Positions 16,012 to 23,181 of a DNA stretch of 42,840 nucleotides are shown in pieces. The notes under the pieces are model-generated. The model searched no databases. It worked only from the letters and a program-made list of their open reading frames with translations, and was not told the origin of the DNA. Position numbers and translations under genes: made by a program. Source of the DNA: a virus. Within the stretch, counting starts at the first letter, position 1; every line of letters begins with the position of its first letter. The DNA lies in IMG/VR virus record IMGVR_UViG_3300032083_000404, positions 1 through 42,840 of that record; one strand, written 5' to 3'.

Positions 16012-16320
16012 ATGGCTGTAAAGAAAACCAGAAAAGAGGCTAAACCTATAAGGAAAACGACTGGGAAGGGCGGTAATTACCGCCCTACTGGTAAAGGTGC
16101 TGGAATGACCAAAAAGGGTGTTGCTGCTTATCGTAAAGCAAACCCCGGTTCTAAGTTAAAAACTGCTGTAACAGGCAAAGTAAAGAAAGGTAGCAAAGCA
16201 GCTAAAAGGCGCAAGTCTTATTGTGCAAGGTCACTTGGACAGTTAAAAAGAAGCTCTGCTAAAACAAAAAATAATCCTAATTCAAGAATTAGGCAAGCAA
16301 GAAGAAGGTGGAAGTGCTAA
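16012..16320 (+). CDS. Small very basic protein (basic cluster, 1 of 4)
   Basis: A 102-residue Lys/Arg/Gly-rich protein. The segment K-G-A-G-M-T-K-K-G-V-A-A-Y-R-K-A-N-P-G-S-K-L is followed by KAAKRRKSYCARSLGQLK and a basic end R-R-R-W-K-C. I recall short phage proteins with the R-R-K-S-[FY]-C-A-R pattern in marine phages. The extreme charge implies nucleic-acid binding. It could be a packaged, DNA-condensing protein or a transcription-related protein; only composition and context support this. It overlaps the next gene by TAATG. Confidence 0.8.
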   Translation: MAVKKTRKEAKPIRKTTGKGGNYRPTGKGAGMTKKGVAAYRKANPGSKLKTAVTGKVKKGSKAAKRRKSYCARSLGQLKRSSAKTKNNPNSRIRQARRRWKC

Positions 16321-16604
16321 TGGCAATATCAAGATCACAGGTACCTAAAAGCGTAGCAAACCCAAGTTTATACAGAAAAGCTAAAAGTAAAGCTAAAGCA
16401 AAGTTTGATGTTTACCCATCAGCTTACGCCAATGCTTACATGGTTAAAGAATATAAAAAAATGGGTGGCAAGTACAAAGGTAAAAAGAAAGCTGCTGGTG
16501 GAGCAATCAAGTTTAACCAAGGCGGTACAGTTATGGTACAAGGCAGAGGATGCGGTGCTATGATGAACGACAGGCGTAAGAAAACAAAAATGCCAAGAAC
16601 CTAG
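16320..16604 (+). CDS. Small basic protein with RGCGAMM motif (basic cluster, 2 of 4)
   Basis: A 94-residue protein; the ATG at 16320 overlaps the previous stop, and a GTG at 16308 is less likely. The first half carries a compact basic motif (Y-R-K-A-K-S-K-A-K-A-K-F and Y-M-V-K-E-Y-K-K-M-G-G-K-Y). The end carries G-R-G-C-G-A-M-M-N-D-R-R-K-K-T-K, a Gly-Cys-Gly plus basic tail motif that recurs in marine phage proteins to my knowledge. No function is established. Confidence 0.8.
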   Translation: MAISRSQVPKSVANPSLYRKAKSKAKAKFDVYPSAYANAYMVKEYKKMGGKYKGKKKAAGGAIKFNQGGTVMVQGRGCGAMMNDRRKKTKMPRT

Positions 16605-16606
16605 TT

Positions 16607-16909
16607 ATGAGTTTAACGAAGTGGTTTAAAGATGACTGGGTTGATATAGGCGCACCAAAAAAAGGTGGCGGCTATAAAAAATGTGGTAGGTCTAAAACCA
16701 AAGGTTCTAAGCGCAGTTATCCAAAATGCGTACCAGCTTCTAAAGCTTCGAGCATGAGCAAAAAACAAATTTCTTCTGCTGTAAGACGCAAAAGAGCAAA
16801 AAAACAAGGTGTTGGTGGTAAACCAACTAATGTTTCTACATTCGCCTCAACAGGTGGTAAGATAAGTAAATCAAGGTCAAACAACATAGGTTTGTTTGGC
16901 AGAAGATAG
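16607..16909 (+). CDS. Small basic Cys-containing protein (basic cluster, 3 of 4)
   Basis: A 100-residue protein. The N-terminus has K-W-F-K-D-D-W-V-D-I-G-A-P-K-K, G-G-Y-K-K-C-G-R and S-Y-P-K-C-V-P-A-S-K-A, then a Ser/Lys/Arg-rich tail. The W-V-D-I ... C-G-R ... Y-P-K-C-V-P pattern is familiar from short phage and bacterial proteins of unknown function. The two Cys could bind a metal. It lies 2 nt after the previous gene. Confidence 0.8.
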   Translation: MSLTKWFKDDWVDIGAPKKGGGYKKCGRSKTKGSKRSYPKCVPASKASSMSKKQISSAVRRKRAKKQGVGGKPTNVSTFASTGGKISKSRSNNIGLFGRR

Positions 16910-16917
16910 GAGTAATT

Positions 16918-17166
16918 ATGAAAGGCACTAAATACATGAAAAAAGGTGGAGCATCTAAAGGCACTAAATACATGAAAAAAGGTGGAGCAGCTAAAGGCAC
17001 TAAATACATGAAAAAAGGTGGAGCAGCTAAAGGCACTAAATACATGGCCAAAGGCGGTAGCGCTAAAGGCACTAAATACATGTCAAAAGGTGGTCGTGTT
17101 GGCAAGAAAAAAGGTGTAGCAAGAGGTATGGGAGCAGCTATTAGGGGTGGCGACTATACAATCTAA
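16918..17166 (+). CDS. Tandem-repeat basic protein (basic cluster, 4 of 4)
   Basis: An 82-residue protein made mainly of five consecutive 12-residue units of consensus KGTKYMKKGGAA (residues 2-61), then a basic glycine-rich tail. The net charge is strongly positive and there is no hydrophobic core, so it is probably disordered and DNA- or RNA-binding. The last two units diverge (Y-M-A-K-G-G-S and Y-M-S-K-G-G-R). It has a TAGGAG ribosome-binding site and lies between other basic proteins and tail-adaptor genes. The function is unknown. Confidence 0.82.
   Translation: MKGTKYMKKGGASKGTKYMKKGGAAKGTKYMKKGGAAKGTKYMAKGGSAKGTKYMSKGGRVGKKKGVARGMGAAIRGGDYTI
16921..17100 (+). repeat. Five tandem 36-bp in-frame repeats
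   Basis: Five consecutive units begin AAAGGCACTAAATACATG. Units 1-3 are nearly identical at DNA level, while 4 and 5 differ mainly in the second half. The identity of the first three suggests recent expansion by slippage or recombination, so copy number may vary between related phages. Confidence 0.95.
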
Positions 17167-17188
17167 ATAAACAAAGGAGTTAAATATT

Positions 17189-17884
17189 GTGGCGTATTTA
17201 ATATCAAACATTCCCCAGTTCAAATGCTGGGTGAGAAAAGAGTTTACAGCTAACCATAGCGATTATCATGGCGAGTATCTTCACGCTTTAGCTATAGCAG
17301 TAAATACTTTACCAGACAGATCATTGTCCTTTCAGGTGGTTTTTACGGGTTGTGAAATAGACGATATGGAAGATGCTCCAAATGTACATGGCGGAGCTAT
17401 GTGGGCAAGGATGCCCATACAGGCTTTAGTAGCAGACGTGCCTTTAGAAGAATGGCCAGAACCAATGGAAGATCATCTAGCTCAACCTTGGGATTGCTTG
17501 AGTCACGACCATTCTGTGGTTATTATGGACAGGGTAAGCTCATCTCCATGGATATGTAAGATAGGAGGAGAGTTTGTAACAGGTAAGTATATGTTTACAG
17601 TTGATTACACAGATAACTCGATAGCTGATGACCCAGCTCAACATAAACAGTCACATGTGTTATATTTAACAGAAGCTGGTCCTTGGACTGGAAATTTTGT
17701 AGCCTTACCTAATAATAGAGTAAGAGCAACAAATCCAGCCTTGTGGCGTGTTGGTGAAGGGGCACCAGATTTTATGCCTTCTCAATGGACACATTCAGCA
17801 GAACAACATGAGAGCTATATGGACCCAAACATAACATTTAACAATCTATACGCTCCAGAGGATAAAGAATATGGCGACAAGTAG
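17189..17884 (+). CDS. Conserved virion-module protein of unknown function
   Basis: A 231-residue protein with a GTG start at 17189 and AAGGAG upstream. It opens AYLISNIPQFKCWVRKEF, with tryptophan-rich later segments (P-L-E-E-W-P-E-P, H-L-A-Q-P-W-D-C-L-S-H-D-H). I recall this opening from marine phage proteins lying next to head-tail adaptors, but not a function. Its 3' end overlaps the next gene by 14 nt. A structural or assembly role is inferred from position. Confidence 0.8.
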   Translation: MAYLISNIPQFKCWVRKEFTANHSDYHGEYLHALAIAVNTLPDRSLSFQVVFTGCEIDDMEDAPNVHGGAMWARMPIQALVADVPLEEWPEPMEDHLAQPWDCLSHDHSVVIMDRVSSSPWICKIGGEFVTGKYMFTVDYTDNSIADDPAQHKQSHVLYLTEAGPWTGNFVALPNNRVRATNPALWRVGEGAPDFMPSQWTHSAEQHESYMDPNITFNNLYAPEDKEYGDK

Positions 17885-18566
17885 CAGTAAGAATTTTGAG
17901 CTTGATGTAGCTGAATACATAGAAGAAGCTTTTGAAAGATGTGGCATAGAGCTGCGTACTGGTTATGATCTCAAAAGCGCGACTAGAAGCCTTAATATTA
18001 TGTTGGCAGAATGGGCCAACAGAGGACTAAACCAATGGACAGTTGCAGAAAAAACTGTAGCCATGGTCAAAGATACCAAAACATACAATATTGATAGTAC
18101 CAATGCTACTGCACCTATTGACGTACTGGACGTATTTATAAGAGAAACATCTGGTTCAGAAACAACTGACATACCTTTAAGTAGGTTAAGTAGAGCTGAG
18201 TATTCACACATTACAAACAAGTCATCGACTGGTAAACCAAATCAATACTTTATAAATAAACAGCTGACACCAACTATAACTGTTTGGCCAGCTCCTGATC
18301 TTTCAAGCACTTACACCGTCTACATGAATGTACTTACCAGAATGGATGATGCAGACGCTGCTACAAATACCATGGACTTACCTTTTAGGTTTTACCCATG
18401 CTTAACAGCTGGTCTGGCTTACTACATGTCCATGAAAAGAGCACCACAGCTCACAGGACAACTAAAAGCTATATATGAAGAAGAGTTTGACAGGGCCCTA
18501 TCTACCGATGAAGACAGAAGTTCTTTCAATATATCGCCTAACTTGAGAAGTTATAACAACGCATAA
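17871..18566 (+). CDS. Head-tail adaptor / tail accessory protein (candidate)
   Basis: A 231-residue mixed helical protein with A-E-Y-I-E-E-A-F-E-R-C-G-I near the N-terminus, then L-N-I-M-L-A-E-W-A-N-R-G, Q-Y-F-I-N and I-T-V-W-P-A-P. It resembles P22 gp4-like or gp11-type adaptors that plug the portal exit. It is one of two similar-looking adaptor candidates (the other at 18874). It overlaps its upstream neighbour and abuts the next gene (TAATG). Confidence 0.7.
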   Translation: MATSSSKNFELDVAEYIEEAFERCGIELRTGYDLKSATRSLNIMLAEWANRGLNQWTVAEKTVAMVKDTKTYNIDSTNATAPIDVLDVFIRETSGSETTDIPLSRLSRAEYSHITNKSSTGKPNQYFINKQLTPTITVWPAPDLSSTYTVYMNVLTRMDDADAATNTMDLPFRFYPCLTAGLAYYMSMKRAPQLTGQLKAIYEEEFDRALSTDEDRSSFNISPNLRSYNNA

Positions 18567-18877
18567 TGGCTTTTGCATCAAACAAAAACGCTTATGGTAT
18601 CTGTGACTTAACAGGGTTCAGATACAAACACAAAGATTTACGAAAGACTTGGGATGGTTTGTTGGTGGGCAAAGATCAGTGGGATGCTAAACACCCACAG
18701 TTAATGCCAAAACCTTCTCCAGTAGACCCAGAGGCTATAAGAGATGCAAGAACAGAAAGCAGTGACACAAATAATTTTTTTACACTTTATACTAACGTGG
18801 GTGACGGAAAACTAGGCACTAGCCTTACTTCTTTTGAATTGACAGCAAGCATAGGAACAGTCACGATAACAACATGA
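18566..18877 (+). CDS. Small virion-module protein with C-x2-TGF motif
   Basis: A 103-residue protein containing G-I-C-D-L-T-G-F-R-Y-K-H-K-D-L-R-K-T-W-D-G-L near the start and K-H-P-Q-L later. I recognise this combination from short proteins next to tail adaptors in diverse phages. Only one Cys is present in the motif, so metal binding is doubtful. It overlaps both neighbours (TAATG upstream, ATGA downstream). Probably a structural or assembly component. Confidence 0.75.
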   Translation: MAFASNKNAYGICDLTGFRYKHKDLRKTWDGLLVGKDQWDAKHPQLMPKPSPVDPEAIRDARTESSDTNNFFTLYTNVGDGKLGTSLTSFELTASIGTVTITT

Positions 18878-19521
18878 GTTTTACACTAGCAACATTAAAA
18901 ACAGCAGTACAGGACTACTTACAAGTTTCTGAAACTACTTTTACTACACAATTACCAAGGTTTATACAGGAAGCAGAAGATCGCATATTCAATATGGTTC
19001 AACTGCCTTACCAAAGAAAAAATGTTTCAGCCACTCTAACAGCTAGTAATAGGTTTTTGGCTACACCTACAGATTTTTATGCGCCATTTAGTTTGGCAAT
19101 TACCAGCAGTAATACATACGATTACTTGGACTTCAAACACGCGTCTTTTATTAAAGAATACGCACCATCCTCTACTGCTACAGGGCAACCTAAGTATTAT
19201 TCACAGTTTGATGATACGTCTTTTGAACTTGCCCCAGTGCCTGATGCCGCATATACTATTGAATTACATTATTTGTATAAACCAGCCTCGATTACGAGTG
19301 GTAGTGACAGCGGTACAACAGTGTTAAGTTCTGATTATCCAGACGCTTTGTTGTACGGAAGTTTAGTAGAAGGAGCCATCTTTCTAAAAGAACCCCCTGA
19401 TGTCATTGGCCAATTTGAGGCAAGATTTAAGGAGGCAGTAGGAAGGATGAAGACTCTATCAGAAGGTCGCGGTACTCGCGATGAATATAGATACGATCAG
19501 TTTCGCACTGGCGTGTCTTAA
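18874..19521 (+). CDS. Phage adaptor protein (head-tail connector)
   Basis: A 215-residue protein with pattern L-K-T-A-V-Q-D-Y-L ... L-P-R-F-I-Q-E-A-E-D-R-I near the N-terminus, a beta-rich centre with P-x-D-F-Y-A-P-F, F-E-L-A-P-V-P, and the helical D-A-L-L-Y-G-S-L-V-E-G-A. This matches the general layout of phage adaptor proteins of the P22 gp4 type. It is coupled by overlaps to the genes on both sides. Confidence 0.75.
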   Translation: MSFTLATLKTAVQDYLQVSETTFTTQLPRFIQEAEDRIFNMVQLPYQRKNVSATLTASNRFLATPTDFYAPFSLAITSSNTYDYLDFKHASFIKEYAPSSTATGQPKYYSQFDDTSFELAPVPDAAYTIELHYLYKPASITSGSDSGTTVLSSDYPDALLYGSLVEGAIFLKEPPDVIGQFEARFKEAVGRMKTLSEGRGTRDEYRYDQFRTGVS

Positions 19522-20240
19522 TGCAACCCATAGAATCGCTAGAGGGCAAGAGAGTTGCTCTAGTAGGACTTGGTATATCACAAGTTGATTTTGCTGTAGG
19601 CATACAAAACGGTAAAACTTGGGATGAAGTCTGGACTATTAACTCAGCAGCAGCTGTTTACAAAACAGACAGAATGTTTATGTTGGACCCAGCTAGTCGT
19701 TTTTTTGACAGCGATGACGCGGGTAAACAAACTGGTGCATTAACTAGAATACTACCAAAAGCAGATTATCCGATTTACACCTGTGAGCTAGACGAGAGAG
19801 TGCCTAGTGCTGTGGTTTATCCCATAGAAGCTGTTTGCAATGCTACCCGTTGTGCTTATCTTAATAATACAGTTGCTTATGCAATAGCTTTTGCTTTATT
19901 TAATAAAGTAGGAGCTATAGACCTATACGGCATAGATTTTTCTTACAAAGAAAACATGCACTTTGCAGAGGCGGGTAGAGCTTGCGTTGAGTTTTGGCTA
20001 TGTAAGTGCATGGAGGCAGACATAACCGTTGGTATCAGTTCACGATCTACGGTATTAGATTCTAATGTTGTGGCTACAGATAGGCTTTACGGTTTTCACA
20101 GACTGGATAAACCCCTAGTAGCGGTACCGCATGAGGGTAAATGGATAATAGGACCATACGAAGATATAGATGAAAAGTTATCGAAATATGGTTTAATATT
20201 GGACAAAGAAGAGGAACCACCAGAGCCATATAAAGGATGA
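19521..20240 (+). CDS. Rossmann-fold protein, MptE/DUF115-like
   Basis: A 239-residue protein. R-V-A-L-V-G-L-G-I-S-Q-V-D-F at residues 11-24 is a Rossmann-type nucleotide-binding strand-loop. W-D-E-V-W-T-I-N-S-A, D-R-M-F-M-L-D-P-A-S-R and D-L-Y-G-I-D-F-S-Y-K follow, the pattern of the MptE/DUF115 (6-hydroxymethylpterin pyrophosphokinase/Maf-like) superfamily. Such proteins transfer pyrophosphate or sugar-nucleotide groups. Within phage virion modules I recall homologues of unknown function. It might modify a virion protein or a cell component; this is not shown by the sequence. Confidence 0.65.
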   Translation: MQPIESLEGKRVALVGLGISQVDFAVGIQNGKTWDEVWTINSAAAVYKTDRMFMLDPASRFFDSDDAGKQTGALTRILPKADYPIYTCELDERVPSAVVYPIEAVCNATRCAYLNNTVAYAIAFALFNKVGAIDLYGIDFSYKENMHFAEAGRACVEFWLCKCMEADITVGISSRSTVLDSNVVATDRLYGFHRLDKPLVAVPHEGKWIIGPYEDIDEKLSKYGLILDKEEEPPEPYKG

Positions 20241-20521
20241 CAGACAGTTTTATACAATTAGGAAAAGTTGGTGTGCACACCACACAAAACAAAGGACATG
20301 ACCCTGAGTTTTGGGCAGAACAAGCAACTAAGAAAATATGCGAAATATCTATGGACGCACCAGAGCATGTGAAGCAACAAGCTATGGCTTTTCAAAACCA
20401 AGTTTATACTGTAATCTTATATACTATAAAGAACGCAATAAATTCTAAAAATGTGACGTATGTGAATTTATTAAGGCAACAAGGCCATGAAGACATGGCT
20501 AATATAATTAAGGAGCTTTAA
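20237..20521 (+). CDS. Small helical virion-module protein
   Basis: A 94-residue protein overlapping the previous gene by ATGA. It contains helical segments (W-A-E-Q-A-T-K-K-I-C-E-I and Q-Q-A-M-A-F-Q-N-Q-V-Y-T-V) and the motif L-L-R-Q-Q-G-H-E-D-M-A near the end. No family function is known to me; position suggests an assembly factor or minor structural protein. Confidence 0.75.
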   Translation: MTDSFIQLGKVGVHTTQNKGHDPEFWAEQATKKICEISMDAPEHVKQQAMAFQNQVYTVILYTIKNAINSKNVTYVNLLRQQGHEDMANIIKEL

Positions 20522-20524
20522 GAA

Positions 20525-20950
20525 ATGGCAATTACATCAGCAATAGCAACAAGTTTTAAACAAGAAATACTTGTAGAAGGTCACAATTTAACTAATGGAG
20601 CTGACTCAATTAAGTTAGCTTTATATACGTCATCTGCAACTATGGGAGCTGGCACAACAGCTTATGCAACCACTAATGAGGTAACAGGTACAAATTACAC
20701 AGCAGCTGGAGCAGCGTTGACTAACGTGACACCAACAACGTCAGGCACTACAGCAATAGTAGATTTTGCAGACTTAACATTTGGCACAGCTACAGTTACT
20801 GCAAGAGGTTGCTTAATATACAACAGCACAAATGGTAACAAAGCTTTGGCTACTATTGACTTTGGAGGAGACAAGACAAGCACAGCTGGAGACTTTACAG
20901 TCGTTTTTCCAGCAGCTAGTGCGACTGCTGCCATTATCAGAATAGCTTAA
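20525..20950 (+). CDS. Beta-rich virion protein (tail or fibre component)
   Basis: A 141-residue Ala/Thr/Gly-rich protein of low charge, with F-K-Q-E-I-L, I-K-L-A-L-Y-T-S-S-A and A-R-G-C-L-I-Y-N-S. This pattern is common in phage structural proteins near tail hubs. The 28-nt gap downstream contains no recognisable signal. A structural role is inferred. Confidence 0.75.
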   Translation: MAITSAIATSFKQEILVEGHNLTNGADSIKLALYTSSATMGAGTTAYATTNEVTGTNYTAAGAALTNVTPTTSGTTAIVDFADLTFGTATVTARGCLIYNSTNGNKALATIDFGGDKTSTAGDFTVVFPAASATAAIIRIA

Positions 20951-20978
20951 TTTCTTTTTGAAATGGTAGAGTTAAGAG

Positions 20979-22868
20979 ATGCCACTTACAAAATTTAGTT
21001 TTAAGCCGGGAATCAACAAAGAAGAAACTGACTATTCTAATGAAAATGGTTGGGTCGATGGCAATTTAGTACGTTTCAGAAAAGGTGGTGTTGAAAAACT
21101 AGGTGGTTGGGCAAAGAAAAGTTCTAATACTTTTTTTGATACAGCTAGAGCCTTACACAGTTGGATTTCTTTAGGTGGTCAGCGTTACCTTGGTTTTGGT
21201 ACAACATCTAAATACTACATAGACAATGGTGGTAATTACAACGACATCACACCTATACGAGCCACCACTACAAATGGAATAACATTTGCAGCCACTGATG
21301 GTTCATCTTTAATTACAGCTACTGATTCTAGTCATGGTGCTGTTGTAGGTGATTTTGTAACCATATCAGGAGCAGTTTCTTTAGGTGGTTTAATAACAGC
21401 TAGTGTTTTAAACCAAGAATATAAAATTACAGGTGTGACTAATGCCAACACTTTTACTTTTACAGCTAAAGACACTAGCGGTAACACAGTAACAGCTAAC
21501 AGTAGTGACAGTGGCAATGGTGGTTCTGGAGTTGATGGTGTTTACCAAATTAACTCAGGCTTAGATGTATATGTGCAATCTGCTGGTTGGGGTTCTGGTG
21601 CTTGGTCTGCTAGTACGTACGGCTCTACCAGTGCTTTGGCAGATACTGGTCAACTAAGACTGTGGACACACGACAACTTTGGTGAAGATTTAATTATTAA
21701 TCCCAGAGGTGGCAGTATATACAGATGGGTTGAAAACGATGGTTTATCTACAAGAGCTGTTAGCCTATCAGGCACGACAGGTGCTAATTTAGTACCAACC
21801 AAAGGCTTACAAGTCATAACCTCTGAAACAGACAGACATTTGATAGTATTGGGAGCTGACCCAATAAGCAGTGGTTCAAGAACAGGTGCTGTTGACCCCA
21901 TGTTAATAGCATTTAGTGACTCTGAAAACGCTTTAGAGTTTGAGCCACTCAATACTAACGCTGCTGGAGATGTGAGATTGTCTAGTGGCTCGCTTATTGT
22001 AGGTGGTCTTAAATCGAGACAAGAAGTATTGGTGTGGACAGATACCAGTTTGTATAGCATGACCTTTATAGGACCTCCTTTAACATTTGCAGTCAACCTA
22101 ATTAATGAAGGTGCTGGACTGATAGGTCCTAAAGCTGCTGCTAACGCACCCAATGGTGTTTTCTTTATGTCCAAGAACGCTTTCTATTTTTACAATGGTT
22201 CTGTACAGAAACTACCTTGTTCAGTGCAAGATTATGTTTTCTCTGATCTTAATGTGTCACAGGCATACAAATGTCACGTTGCTACTAATACAGAATTTTC
22301 AGAGATATGGTTTTTCTATCCCTCATTAGCTGATGGTACAGATGAGATTTCACGTTACGTCATCTATAACTATGAAGAAAACTCATGGAGCATTGGTTCT
22401 TTGGTTCGATACGCTTGGCTAGATGCTGGTATAGAAAACAAACCAGTAGCATCAGGCACAAGTTCTTCTGCTAGTTGTTTGTTCTTACATGAGACAGGAT
22501 TTAATGATGATGACAGTGCTATGGATGGTGTCTTTATAGAGTCAGCAGACATAGATATAGCTGATGGTGAGAACTTTGCTTTTGTTAAAAAGGTGATACC
22601 AGACATTAAGTTCGACAGTCAAACAGGCACAGTGCCATCACCAGCCATGAATATAGTGGTTAAAAGCAGAAACTTTAATGGCGAAAGCCTTACCACAGAC
22701 TCAACCACACAAGTAACCAGCTCATCTACTTTTTCTAGTTTGAGAACACGAAGTAGACAGTTGGTACTAAGGTTTGAGTCAGATGATGACAATACTGCTA
22801 GTCGTAAAGACTACAGATGGAGGCTTGGAGCAACACGTTTAGACGTACAAAGTTCAGGTCGTAGATAG
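20979..22868 (+). CDS. Tail hub / packaged-DNA stabilisation-like protein
   Basis: A 629-residue beta-rich protein. The opening S-F-K-P-G-I-N-K-E-E-T-D-Y and W-V-D-G-N-L-V-R-F-R-K-G-G-V-E-K-L-G-G-W match a large family of tail hub or P22 gp10-like proteins. A Gly/Ser/Thr-rich insert (about residues 95-190) looks like an added beta domain. The middle contains a probable propeller-like repeat region. It would form the short tail tube or nozzle below the adaptors. No enzymatic motif is seen. Confidence 0.78.
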   Translation: MPLTKFSFKPGINKEETDYSNENGWVDGNLVRFRKGGVEKLGGWAKKSSNTFFDTARALHSWISLGGQRYLGFGTTSKYYIDNGGNYNDITPIRATTTNGITFAATDGSSLITATDSSHGAVVGDFVTISGAVSLGGLITASVLNQEYKITGVTNANTFTFTAKDTSGNTVTANSSDSGNGGSGVDGVYQINSGLDVYVQSAGWGSGAWSASTYGSTSALADTGQLRLWTHDNFGEDLIINPRGGSIYRWVENDGLSTRAVSLSGTTGANLVPTKGLQVITSETDRHLIVLGADPISSGSRTGAVDPMLIAFSDSENALEFEPLNTNAAGDVRLSSGSLIVGGLKSRQEVLVWTDTSLYSMTFIGPPLTFAVNLINEGAGLIGPKAAANAPNGVFFMSKNAFYFYNGSVQKLPCSVQDYVFSDLNVSQAYKCHVATNTEFSEIWFFYPSLADGTDEISRYVIYNYEENSWSIGSLVRYAWLDAGIENKPVASGTSSSASCLFLHETGFNDDDSAMDGVFIESADIDIADGENFAFVKKVIPDIKFDSQTGTVPSPAMNIVVKSRNFNGESLTTDSTTQVTSSSTFSSLRTRSRQLVLRFESDDDNTASRKDYRWRLGATRLDVQSSGRR

Positions 22869-23179
22869 TGGGTAAATTACTAGAAACCAGATTGCCCATA
22901 GCACAAGGTGACATGGTTTCAATCGAAACGTTTAATCGCTTGGTGCGCGTACTAGAGTTAAACTTGAGTGCACACGACCCAGATAGGATTAAACATTTTA
23001 CAAACACAGAGACTTCTGAATTGCAATTTGCTACAGGTCAGATTATATTTAACTCTACGGTAGAGGTTCATCAGGCTTTTGATGGCAATGAGTTCAGAAA
23101 TCTTTATGAACATAGGACGTACGTTACTGGGGTTAGTGCTACAATGAGCGTTGGTGCAGTAACAGTCACAATAGGTTAA
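22868..23179 (+). CDS. Small tail-module protein
   Basis: A 103-residue protein with GTG start 22868 overlapping the previous stop (TAGTG). It contains P-I-A-Q-G-D-M-V-S-I-E-T-F-N-R-L-V-R and ends in a beta-rich segment (V-T-G-V-S-A-T-M-S-V-G). No family is recognised. Tight coupling to the hub gene supports a structural or assembly role. Confidence 0.7.
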   Translation: MGKLLETRLPIAQGDMVSIETFNRLVRVLELNLSAHDPDRIKHFTNTETSELQFATGQIIFNSTVEVHQAFDGNEFRNLYEHRTYVTGVSATMSVGAVTVTIG

Positions 23180-23181
23180 AT

